A DNA stretch of 20,250 nt from a virus: positions 1 to 20,250 of IMG/VR virus record IMGVR_UViG_3300029264_000208; one strand, written 5' to 3'. Shown piece by piece: positions 13,865-19,644 of the stretch. The notes under the pieces were generated by a model that was not told where the DNA came from, did not search any database, and saw only the letters and a program-made list of their open reading frames with translations. The position numbers and the translations under genes were made by a program. Within the stretch, counting starts at the first letter, position 1. Each line of letters starts with the position of its first letter.

Positions 13865-14468
13865 TGACGATCTATTCATAACCGGCTGCGATAGTAACAC
13901 TCGATGGATGTTGCCTTGGTTCGAAGAACGCTTCTATAAGCACGTGCCAAATGGACAACTAAAGGTGTTTGACTTCGATAAAGAAGAACTAAACGGCTGG
14001 ATGAATAAACCCCATGCAATGTTAAAAGCAAGTGGCATGGGTCGAAAGCGGGTATGTTGGCTTGACACTGACTGTGAGATACGTTCGGACATATCTGACA
14101 TTTTTGAATACACCGAAAGAAATAAGCTCTTAATGGGAATAGACCAACCATGGAGCACACGAAGCTACGAGACATGGCATAACACAGGCGTAGTTGCGTT
14201 TCAATGTCTACCGGACATACCCCATATTCTTTCGGACTGGGCAAAAGAAGCAGTAACGTCGGGTGGAACGTTTCGTGGTGACCAAGAGCTATTACATGAG
14301 ATGCTTAAAATTAATCTTAACAGACTCATATATATTACACATCTACCAAAGGGCTATAATACTTTAAGGCTCGACGTTATGGATAACACTGCGCCGAGAA
14401 ATATAAAAATTATGCATCATACTGGTCCTAAAGGTAAACTGGAAATAAAAAGGCAAATGAAAACATGA
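13857..14468 (+). CDS. Glycosyltransferase, GT-A fold, with TTG start
   Basis: No ATG in this frame fits the start. A TTG at 13857 sits nine bases after GGGGAGG (13841-13847) and overlaps the previous stop, giving 203 residues: M(TTG)YDDDLFITGCDSNTRWMLPWFEE. VCWLDTDCEIRSDIS holds the DxD (70-72), and RGDQELLHEML (140-150) fits the second conserved site of GT8-like enzymes. WHNTGVVAF corresponds to the N-x-G strand. Donor and acceptor are unknown. The end overlaps the next gene as ATGA. Confidence 0.75.
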   Translation: MYDDDLFITGCDSNTRWMLPWFEERFYKHVPNGQLKVFDFDKEELNGWMNKPHAMLKASGMGRKRVCWLDTDCEIRSDISDIFEYTERNKLLMGIDQPWSTRSYETWHNTGVVAFQCLPDIPHILSDWAKEAVTSGGTFRGDQELLHEMLKINLNRLIYITHLPKGYNTLRLDVMDNTAPRNIKIMHHTGPKGKLEIKRQMKT

Positions 14469-15067
14469 ACCCCATACATATTGTTGGTAATGGAAAATCT
14501 GCCGCTCTTTACGAATATGCAAAAAGAGAAGGAACCACTTACACTTGCAACCTTCCACCGTTTGCTGTTCCTCACGCAAAAGCCACTTTCATGGTAGACT
14601 TTAAGATGATGAAAGCTATTCATGAAGGTTCAGTTCAGGTGCCAGGCGATTGGATTATTGGTGATCGGCCTAAAAGATACACGGAAATGAATTCGGATTT
14701 TTATCTTCGATATGCCCCACATATTAAAGAGTTCTACTTAGACCTTCCAAAGTATGCCGGTAACTACACAAACTTTAACTGCGGGCATATGGCAACATAC
14801 TATTGCGCATCAAAGCTTGGTGCACAAGATATTCACTTATATGGCTTTGATTCCATCTTTGGTCCGGAGCTACGAAGCAGCACAGACTTTTATTTAACGT
14901 CGGATCGCAGTGTAGAAAATAGTGTTAGACTTGCAGGAAACTGGCGCCCAATATGGGAAAAAATGTTTCACCAATTCAAAGACACTACGTTTCACCTGCA
15001 TTACTTTAAGCCGAACGATTTAATGAAGTTTCCTAATAATGTGAATATTGTTATTGACCGAAAGTGA
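14465..15067 (+). CDS. Putative glycosyltransferase-like protein (DUF115/sialyltransferase-like pattern)
   Basis: A 200-residue protein that opens with a beta strand and glycine turn, IHIVGNGKSAALYEYAKR. It then has ATFMVDFKMMKAIHEG, WIIGDRPKRY, NFNCGHMATYYCASKLGAQDIHLYGFDSIFG and a C-terminal TTFHLHYF. The GNG(K/P)S turn and the GA(x)xIHLYGxD segment occur in DUF115 motility-accessory proteins and GT29/GT42-like enzymes, which act on nine-carbon sugars. That link is a weak pattern match, and no catalytic residues can be assigned. It is the last clear gene of the cluster. Confidence 0.6.
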   Translation: MNPIHIVGNGKSAALYEYAKREGTTYTCNLPPFAVPHAKATFMVDFKMMKAIHEGSVQVPGDWIIGDRPKRYTEMNSDFYLRYAPHIKEFYLDLPKYAGNYTNFNCGHMATYYCASKLGAQDIHLYGFDSIFGPELRSSTDFYLTSDRSVENSVRLAGNWRPIWEKMFHQFKDTTFHLHYFKPNDLMKFPNNVNIVIDRK

Positions 15068-15170
15068 AAACGAGCTCAGGTTAATTTGGTATCGTAATAC
15101 CCATGATGATCCATGTGACGATTGCTCTCACTGGATCTCACATATGAAATTAAAAAAGGCGCCCGATTAA
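15054..15170 (+). CDS. Possible 38-residue ORF before the terminator
   Basis: From TTG at 15054 (overlapping the previous stop by 14 bases) the frame reads (M)TESENELRLIWYRNTHDDPC, then DDCSHWISHMKLKKAPD. It ends at the TAA at 15168-15170, inside the loop of the terminator hairpin. A CxxC pair is present. The composition is protein-like and the frame fills an otherwise empty stretch, but there is no good ribosome binding site and the start is unusual. Alternatively this is only the 3' leader of the terminator. Confidence 0.3.
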   Translation: MTESENELRLIWYRNTHDDPCDDCSHWISHMKLKKAPD

Positions 15171-15185
15171 GGCGCCTTTCTTTTT
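15155..15185. terminator. Bidirectional Rho-independent terminator
   Basis: AAAGGCGCC (15155-15163) pairs perfectly with GGCGCCTTT (15171-15179) around a seven-base loop. On the + strand the hairpin is followed by CTTTTT. On the - strand the complement of the A run at 15152-15157 gives a U tract. It lies between the glycan cluster (+) and the fibre operon (-), where two convergent transcripts need to be stopped. Confidence 0.92.
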
Positions 15186-15198
15186 GTTTAAATTAACT

Positions 15199-15218
15199 CG
15201 AATCTTTATAAAGATTCG
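15199..15218. repeat. Perfect 20-base palindrome
   Basis: CGAATCTTTA (15199-15208) is followed directly by its exact reverse complement. A second short palindrome, CTCCTAGGAG (15219-15228), adjoins it. The stop codon of the minus-strand gene (15206-15208) lies inside. No T tract follows on either strand, so it is not a standard terminator. It might be an RNA-end-stabilising hairpin or a protein binding site. Confidence 0.8.
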
Positions 15219-15520
15219 CTCCTAGGAGGGAACAACGGTTCGCTTGATCCAGCAACGTTGCATGCTGCGGTAATATATTGCGCGCATTGTTTAACGTTCG
15301 CAAATAATTCGTTATCAGCGTTTCTAAACAATTTCCAAGATAGGCCTTTCATCTCATACACAGACTGTTTATTTGTAGAAGAAGCGTTGTTAATAATGTT
15401 TATGTTGTCGCCATCGATCTCTGCACTTAAGCATCCATTCCAATGGGTCATTGCATTTAATCCAACAAAGTGAACGCAATTTCCTTCTTCATTTCTTATT
15501 ACTTTAATAGTTCCTGACAT
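15206..15520 (-). CDS. Hypothetical virion-associated protein, 104 residues
   Basis: A minus-strand product starting MSGTIKVIRNEEGNCVHFVGLNAMTHWNGCLSAEIDGD, with NIINNASSTNKQSVYEMKGLSWKLFRNADNELF and a helical KQCAQYITAAC near the end. Its ribosome binding site (AAGGAG) lies within the last codons of the fibre gene just upstream. Short proteins of this kind are often found next to tail fibre genes in T4-like marine phages, and a structural or fibre-cap role is an inference from position alone. The C-terminal RSESL is encoded by the palindrome at 15199-15218. Confidence 0.65.
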   Translation of the reverse strand: MSGTIKVIRNEEGNCVHFVGLNAMTHWNGCLSAEIDGDNINIINNASSTNKQSVYEMKGLSWKLFRNADNELFANVKQCAQYITAACNVAGSSEPLFPPRSESL

Positions 15521-15526
15521 GGGAAG

Positions 15527-18082
15527 TTATCTCCTTACGTTGAATTTAGCTGAAAGTGGTTGGAACTTAAACGATTTGTTTCCTTTAATGGCTACAAGTG
15601 CATTTGCATGTAAATCTTGTTCGCTTCTAATTACATGATTAATTCTAATAGATTCAGGGAAACATACGCCTGCAAAATCGGATTTACTGTAGTTAAAAGT
15701 CCCAGCAGGTATAATCTCAGTGCCCGTTACTGCGCCACCCGCGGAATCACGTTTTGCAATAATGAGTGCTGCCGAAACAAGTGTCGTGCCTGACTGCGGG
15801 ATAATATTCAGATTCATATCAATCAGAACTTCATCTCCCATTCTTAACTGCGACATATCGAATGAACCTGTAGCAGAATTCATGCGTTCTTTTTGTGGTC
15901 CTACGTGAGCACTATCTGTCCATCCACTAATAGCAGAATCAAAGTTGAACATATTTGTTACGCCCTCAGCCATATAAGCTCCGCCGAAAAGTCCTGTGCC
16001 TTGATAATCAGTAGTTCCTGAATGAGGAGCTTCTTCGATGTTGGGTCCGTTTGCCCAATTAGGTGCATCAGCAGAAATATTAGATGCGCCGTCAAATCCT
16101 ATCCTATACCAGAAGCTACTGTCATATGGTGCGCTAGCAGCATCTGCTCCATCAAGGATAGCATAGTTGGCATCAGTTACCGCATCCACGCCTGACAGTG
16201 CACCTGATACATAATCGGTAAATCCAGATGTCTGTTCAAAGCCACCTTTAGCAGCCAACAAAGTCTTAGTTTTTTCGCTAGCAATACGACCAATGGCTGC
16301 GATGATTGAGGCGGCATTGATAGCTATATCAGAGTCAATTAAGACTTTCAAGTCAGAGTCAGCATTACCAAATGCAGTTGTTACCACAGCGTCAGCAGCT
16401 CCGAATGCGTTTGTTACCACGACGTTAGCAGCAAGACTGTTAACTAGTGCACTACTATCAGCATCCGCAAAATCATTTCTTATGGAAGTATTTTGCGCTG
16501 CAAAGGCGGTAAGCAATGATGCTTGTAACGTGGCGTCACCAGCGGCAAAATCATCACGGATATCAGAATCTGTATCATTAATTTTTACATCTTGTGCGGC
16601 GACTAGAGCAACGTTAGCAGCAAGATTGGCTACTAATGCATCGCTATCTGCGTTTTGGAATGCGGTTGTTACTACAACATCAGCAGCTACGTGTGCCGCA
16701 GTTACCACAGCGTTAGCAGCAAGATTGGCTACTAATGCATCTGAGTCAGCATCCGCAAAAGCGGATCTTATAGAAGTATTTTGCGCTGCAAAGGCGGTAA
16801 GTAGGGATGCTTGTAAAGCGGCGTTAGCAGCTACGGCTGCAGCGGTTACGTCAGAGTCAGCATTACCGAATGCAGTTGTTACCACAGCGTCAGCATTACC
16901 GAATGCAGTTGTTACCGCAACGTTAGCGGCAAGATTAGCTACTAGTGCATCCGAGTCAGCGTTTTGGAATGCTGTTGTTACCACAGCGTCAGCAGCTACG
17001 AATGCCGCAGTTACTACAACGTCAGCAGCGGGAAATTCGTCACGTATATCTGAGTCTTGATTTCTGCGGCGCTGGTTTGTTTGGCCGTCTGCCACTAGGG
17101 AAGCAACTAATGCATCGCTATCTGCATTTGCAAATGCACTTGACAATGCGGTGTTTTGCGCAACGATTAGATTACCAACGGCTACTAGTGCATCTGAGTC
17201 AGCGTTTTGGAATGCTGTTGTTACCACAGCGTCAGCAGCTACGAATGTGGTAATTAGCACAGCGTCGGCAGCAACGGCTACAGCGGTTACGTCAGAGTCA
17301 GCATTACCGAATGCAGTTGTTAATGCGGTGGTTTGCGTGGCATCTGCCGCGCTGGCGAAGACCTTTGCAGCCGCAAGGGTATCAGAGTCAGCATTACCGA
17401 ATGCAGTTGTTACCACAGCGTCAGCAGCTACGAATGCGCCAGTTAGAGAGACGTCACTAGCTACGAAATCAACACGAATGTCAGAGTCAGCATTTTGGAA
17501 TGCTAATGTTACTCCTGCGATAGAACCACTCGCTGTGATTAATGCTCTAACGTCCGAGTCGGCATTTTGGAATGCTGTTGTTACCACTTTGTCGGCAGCA
17601 AGAGCTACAGCGGTTACGTCAGAGTCAGCATTACCGAATGCAGTTGTTACCCCACTGATTGCACCTGTAATTACGCTTTGTAGCGCGGATGATTGCGCAA
17701 CGTCCGCAGCGGAAGCGAAGGCCTTTGCTAGAACTAAACCATCAGAGTCTTTATTCCGTCGACGGTCGTTTGCAACGCCAATATCATGCTTAGTATCGCT
17801 ATCCAGAATGGCGTCAGCAGCTAGAAATGCGGCAGTTACTACAGCGTTAGCAGCAAGATTGGCTACTAATGCATCTGAGTCAGCGCCACCGAATGCGGTT
17901 GTTAATGCGGTGGTTTGCGCGGCATCATCGGATATTGATAATGCTCGAATTATAGATTTCTGATCGGAGTCAAGATTACCGACCCCAACCATAATCGCTG
18001 CAGTCAAGGTGGCGTCGTCAATATCGGTACGACTAATATCCATCTTCTGCGTAAGGGGGTTAAAGTTGTATGTAGTTCCCAT
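15527..18082 (-). CDS. Long repetitive tail fibre-like structural protein
   Basis: An 851-residue protein. The N-terminal YNFNPLTQKMDISR resembles the baseplate-binding start of phage fibres. Residues about 54-580 are an Ala/Val/Asp/Ser-rich shaft built from 11-residue units such as ADAVVTTAFGN and ADSDALVANLA, with the ADSD motif about 14 times and spaced mostly 22 or 33 residues apart. Two inserts contain RRRN. Residues about 600-851 form a non-repetitive domain (FWYRIGFDGASN, WANGP, LIDMNLNIIPQSGTTLV, FKFQPLSAKFNVRR), probably a receptor-binding or virion-surface head. No signal peptide or lytic domain is visible. The start overlaps the upstream stop as TAATG. Confidence 0.85.
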   Translation of the reverse strand: MGTTYNFNPLTQKMDISRTDIDDATLTAAIMVGVGNLDSDQKSIIRALSISDDAAQTTALTTAFGGADSDALVANLAANAVVTAAFLAADAILDSDTKHDIGVANDRRRNKDSDGLVLAKAFASAADVAQSSALQSVITGAISGVTTAFGNADSDVTAVALAADKVVTTAFQNADSDVRALITASGSIAGVTLAFQNADSDIRVDFVASDVSLTGAFVAADAVVTTAFGNADSDTLAAAKVFASAADATQTTALTTAFGNADSDVTAVAVAADAVLITTFVAADAVVTTAFQNADSDALVAVGNLIVAQNTALSSAFANADSDALVASLVADGQTNQRRRNQDSDIRDEFPAADVVVTAAFVAADAVVTTAFQNADSDALVANLAANVAVTTAFGNADAVVTTAFGNADSDVTAAAVAANAALQASLLTAFAAQNTSIRSAFADADSDALVANLAANAVVTAAHVAADVVVTTAFQNADSDALVANLAANVALVAAQDVKINDTDSDIRDDFAAGDATLQASLLTAFAAQNTSIRNDFADADSSALVNSLAANVVVTNAFGAADAVVTTAFGNADSDLKVLIDSDIAINAASIIAAIGRIASEKTKTLLAAKGGFEQTSGFTDYVSGALSGVDAVTDANYAILDGADAASAPYDSSFWYRIGFDGASNISADAPNWANGPNIEEAPHSGTTDYQGTGLFGGAYMAEGVTNMFNFDSAISGWTDSAHVGPQKERMNSATGSFDMSQLRMGDEVLIDMNLNIIPQSGTTLVSAALIIAKRDSAGGAVTGTEIIPAGTFNYSKSDFAGVCFPESIRINHVIRSEQDLHANALVAIKGNKSFKFQPLSAKFNVRR
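16345..17925 (-). repeat. 33-base repeat array inside the fibre gene
   Basis: Degenerate and near-identical 33-base units encode the 11-residue shaft repeats. Blocks such as GTCAGAGTCAGCATTACC followed by AATGCAGTTGTTACC (as read on the + strand) recur almost unchanged near 16350, 16853, 17292, 17383 and 17620, and a GTTTTGGAATGC variant recurs near 16650, 16960, 17205 and 17560. Such high nucleotide identity points to recent duplication or unequal recombination. Confidence 0.85.
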
Positions 18083-18303
18083 TAGCTTGTTCTCTCCACA
18101 GATGTAAGGTTATTGCTGCCATCATACACAAATTCCAAGATGCCTACATTTTGCCCGCCTGCTTGTAATCCTCCGCGAAAATATTCCGTTTTGGTAATTA
18201 GTCCGCCGGCATTATAAGTGTTTCTCATGAAATCATGAGGTCCGATACCGAAGCCGGATACTCTCGAGTTCTCTACCTTGTGTATTTTGTTGTTAAAAGC
18301 CAT
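18082..18303 (-). CDS. Small hypothetical structural protein, 73 residues
   Basis: First gene of the minus-strand virion operon: MAFNNKIHKVENSRVSGFGIG, then HDFMRNTYNAGGLITKTEYFRGG and VGILEFVYDGSNNLTSVERTS. It is beta-rich, with Asn and Gly turns and an EFVYDGSNNLTSVxR segment common in phage virion proteins. The ribosome binding site GGAGAAAAG precedes the ATG. Its stop overlaps the fibre start as TAATG, so the two are translated together. Function unknown; a fibre-attachment or virion role is inferred from position. Confidence 0.75.
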   Translation of the reverse strand: MAFNNKIHKVENSRVSGFGIGPHDFMRNTYNAGGLITKTEYFRGGLQAGGQNVGILEFVYDGSNNLTSVERTS

Positions 18304-18349
18304 ATCTTTTCTCCGTAGCTGGTATTGGGTTACTCTTCTCTTTCACAAC

Positions 18350-18357
18350 TATTTATG
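18350..18357 (-). promoter_or_regulatory. T4-late-type promoter candidate (CATAAATA)
   Basis: Read on the minus strand, CATAAATA differs at one position from the T4 late -10 box TATAAATA. It lies about 45 bases upstream of the first virion gene and faces it, which is the right position and orientation. No early-type module exists on this strand. T4-type late genes use such boxes with a phage sigma-like factor. Confidence 0.55.
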
Positions 18358-18370
18358 TCTTTTTTAACTT

Positions 18371-18405
18371 AGGGGATTTACAAAGTAGTGAAAGGTCGGT
18401 ATAAT
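18371..18405 (+). promoter_or_regulatory. Early-type promoter module, copy 8 (variant)
   Basis: TTTACA at 18377-18382 behind AGGGGA, 17-bp spacer, perfect TATAAT at 18400-18405. The right dyad arm (ATCCC) is missing and replaced by AAAG. It drives the metallopeptidase at 18439 and lies back-to-back with the late-type box of the virion operon. Confidence 0.85.
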
Positions 18406-18438
18406 AAAGAGAGTTCATTCGGAAGGGATAGAACACCC

Positions 18439-18873
18439 ATGTATAATCTTAATCATGTATATGTAAGCAATGAGTCAATTAAGATCAAACGCTTCACAGA
18501 AACTGTAGTGTACTATGCTATTCAACAACTAATGCCCCGAATGAAAACACTCTCTGTTGATGTTATCTATGAAGAAAATACACCCTCTTTTGGCTACTGC
18601 CTATCCATTGATGCAAGAGAGTTCGAGATAACATTAAGGAAGAATATGAGTCATGATGATCTTGTTACTACTCTCCTGCATGAAATGATCCACGTTAAGC
18701 AATATGCAAGGAAAGAACTGGTTCAAAAAGAAGCGGGTGAATACTTCTGGATGGGTAATCCTATAAGCAAGGACATAGACTACTGGGATCTTCCATGGGA
18801 GAAAGATGCATATAAAACGGAAATAAATCTATTTAGGGGGTTTACATCCACATCTACTTACGGTAATATATAA
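18439..18873 (+). CDS. HExxH zinc metallopeptidase-like protein
   Basis: With the ATG at 18439 the protein has 144 residues. An in-frame GTG at 18388 lies inside the promoter and is rejected. LVTTLLHEMIHVKQYA (76-90) carries HExxH, with two zinc-binding histidines (81, 85) and the catalytic Glu82. DLPWEKDAYKTE (117-128) likely gives the third ligand. The layout resembles small SprT-like or other minimal phage metallopeptidases. Substrate unknown. The last residues, from RGF onward, are encoded by the next promoter (copy 9), which overlaps the gene end. Confidence 0.78.
   Translation: MYNLNHVYVSNESIKIKRFTETVVYYAIQQLMPRMKTLSVDVIYEENTPSFGYCLSIDAREFEITLRKNMSHDDLVTTLLHEMIHVKQYARKELVQKEAGEYFWMGNPISKDIDYWDLPWEKDAYKTEINLFRGFTSTSTYGNI
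18835..18869 (+). promoter_or_regulatory. Early-type promoter module, copy 9 (inside metallopeptidase 3' end)
   Basis: TTTACA at 18841-18846 behind five G, 17-bp spacer, TAATAT at 18864-18869. The module lies in coding sequence and gives the upstream protein its last 13 or so residues. The leader ATCAACAAAGGAACATATATT leads to the ATG at 18897. Confidence 0.85.
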
Positions 18874-18896
18874 GCATCAACAAAGGAACATATATT

Positions 18897-19091
18897 ATGA
18901 AACTACTTAACTGCCTTGTTATCGCATACCTTGGCTCTGCTTTCTATATGGGTTATGCGGGTGCTAAAGATATGTGGAACCTCGGAACGGAAAGTGCTAT
19001 GATGGTTGGCGGCTTAGGTGTCCTTGCATCATTGCCAACGCTTGGTTTAATATACTTAGGCTTCCTCATTGTTAATCGGTTAAGCTCATGA
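18897..19091 (+). CDS. Small two-helix membrane protein
   Basis: A 64-residue protein with two hydrophobic segments: about residues 3-23 (LLNCLVIAYLGSAFYMGYAG) and 37-60 (VGGLGVLASLPTLGLIYLGFLIV), separated by a short polar loop KDMWNLGTES. Both termini are short, so it is probably an inner-membrane hairpin. It has its own early-type promoter and a good ribosome binding site. Phage proteins of this size and topology include superinfection or lysis modulators, but no family is recognised. It overlaps the next gene as ATGA. Confidence 0.75.
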   Translation: MKLLNCLVIAYLGSAFYMGYAGAKDMWNLGTESAMMVGGLGVLASLPTLGLIYLGFLIVNRLSS

Positions 19092-19300
19092 GCAAGGTGT
19101 TCGCTACGAGTGGTATAAATACAATGAATCACTTCCTTGTTGGTACTGAATGGGAATACGGTGCAAAAGGTAATGTCGTAATGCACAACGAAGGATTTAG
19201 CTGTTCTTGTCAGAAGCAACCACGTTTCCCGTGTAAGCATATCACTAACGTGAAGCTCCGGTTATATGGTACTTTCGATGAGCACTATCTTTTAGAATAA
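19088..19300 (+). CDS. SWIM-type zinc finger miniprotein
   Basis: A 70-residue protein whose centre reads EGFSCSCQKQPRFPCKHITNVKLRLYG. The CxC-x6-CxH spacing is the SWIM zinc-finger pattern (CxCxnCxH), usually found in larger DNA- or protein-binding proteins such as SWI2/SNF2 ATPases and MuDR transposases. Here it is nearly the entire protein. The N-terminal half, HFLVGTEWEYGAKGNVVMHN, forms the strands that precede the finger in SWIM domains. Start by ATGA overlap. The likely role is nucleic acid or protein binding; the target is unknown. Confidence 0.75.
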   Translation: MSKVFATSGINTMNHFLVGTEWEYGAKGNVVMHNEGFSCSCQKQPRFPCKHITNVKLRLYGTFDEHYLLE

Positions 19301-19308
19301 TAAGAATT

Positions 19309-19385
19309 GGTTCCGTAGCTCAGCTGGATAGAGCAGCCCACTTCTAATGGGCAGGTCGTAGGTTCGAATCCTACCGGGACCACCA
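19309..19385 (+). tRNA. tRNA-Arg (UCU)
   Basis: A complete cloverleaf: acceptor GGTTCCG pairs with CGGGACC, D stem GCTC/GAGC, anticodon stem GCCCA/TGGGC with loop CTTCTAA (anticodon TCT), and T arm GTAGG/CCTAC with loop TTCGAAT. Discriminator A and CCA are encoded. It reads AGA codons, which are frequent in the neighbouring genes. Confidence 0.93.
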
Positions 19386-19392
19386 GAATAAC

Positions 19393-19469
19393 ACTCTTCT
19401 AGCTCAATTGGTTAGAGCAGAACGCTCATAACGTTTTGGTTACAGGTTCGAGTCCTGTGGGGAGTACCA
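19393..19469 (+). tRNA. tRNA with CAU anticodon (Met or Ile2)
   Basis: Acceptor ACTCTTC pairs with GGGGAGT (two G-T), D stem GCTC/GAGC, anticodon stem GAACG/CGTTT, loop CTCATAA (anticodon CAT), T arm ACAGG/CCTGT with TTCGAGT. Discriminator A and CCA are encoded. The paired first acceptor base argues against an initiator. Elongator Met or a lysidine-modified Ile tRNA cannot be told apart by eye. Confidence 0.88.
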
Positions 19470-19478
19470 AAATAATAT

Positions 19479-19567
19479 GTCAGGGCTGGTTCGCTAGCAG
19501 TTTACAACAGGTATCACAGGCGTCATACCTATTACTGCGGTAGGGTTCAATCCCCTACCTGACACCA
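19479..19567 (+). ncRNA. tRNA-like element without a normal anticodon arm
   Basis: The ends are tRNA-like: GTCAGG (19479-19484) pairs with CCTGAC (19558-19563), followed by A and CCA. A T arm TAGGG/CCCTA with loop TTCAATC is perfect. Between them, GCTGG-TTCG-CTAGC (19485-19498) forms a UUCG hairpin where a D arm should be. The next paired element, AGGTAT/ATACCT, encloses a 10-base loop rather than a 7-base anticodon loop. No anticodon can be assigned. It may be a degenerate long-variable-arm tRNA, a tRNA pseudogene or a tRNA mimic. Confidence 0.55.
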
Positions 19568-19582
19568 TTAATAAAATACATT

Positions 19583-19617
19583 AGGGGATTTACATCCCGT
19601 TTGTAATAGTGTATAAT
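19583..19617 (+). promoter_or_regulatory. Early-type promoter module, copy 10
   Basis: TTTACA at 19589-19594, 17-bp spacer, perfect TATAAT at 19612-19617 preceded by TG. The box reads AGGGGATTTACATCCC, making a perfect dyad GGGAT-TTAC-ATCCC. The leader ATTAATAACAAAGGAACATACGCT leads to the ATG at 19645. Confidence 0.92.
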
Positions 19618-19644
19618 ACTATTAATAACAAAGGAACATACGCT

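Noticed and set aside
16345-17925. Possible CRISPR-like array
   Set aside because: The repeats are in frame, degenerate, contiguous without unique spacers, and explained by an 11-residue protein repeat.
16293-17963. Two long plus-strand frames (16293-17060 and 17151-17963) rich in Ala, Ser and Val
   Set aside because: They are the antisense of the repetitive fibre gene. The repeat codons avoid stops on both strands. They have no ribosome binding site or promoter, and the minus-strand frame is far longer and has proper ends.
18388-18438. Upstream GTG start for the metallopeptidase
   Set aside because: The GTG lies between the -35 and -10 boxes of promoter copy 8 and cannot be on its transcript. 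The ATG at 18439 is the first sensible start.
19114-19121. Second exact TATAAATA on the + strand
   Set aside because: It is within the SWIM-finger gene, which is already transcribed from promoter copy 9. It could serve the tRNAs or the rest, but nothing supports that beyond the eight bases.
19609-19644. Upstream GTG start for the 68-residue protein
   Set aside because: It lies within promoter copy 10. The ATG at 19645 has the standard leader and binding site.
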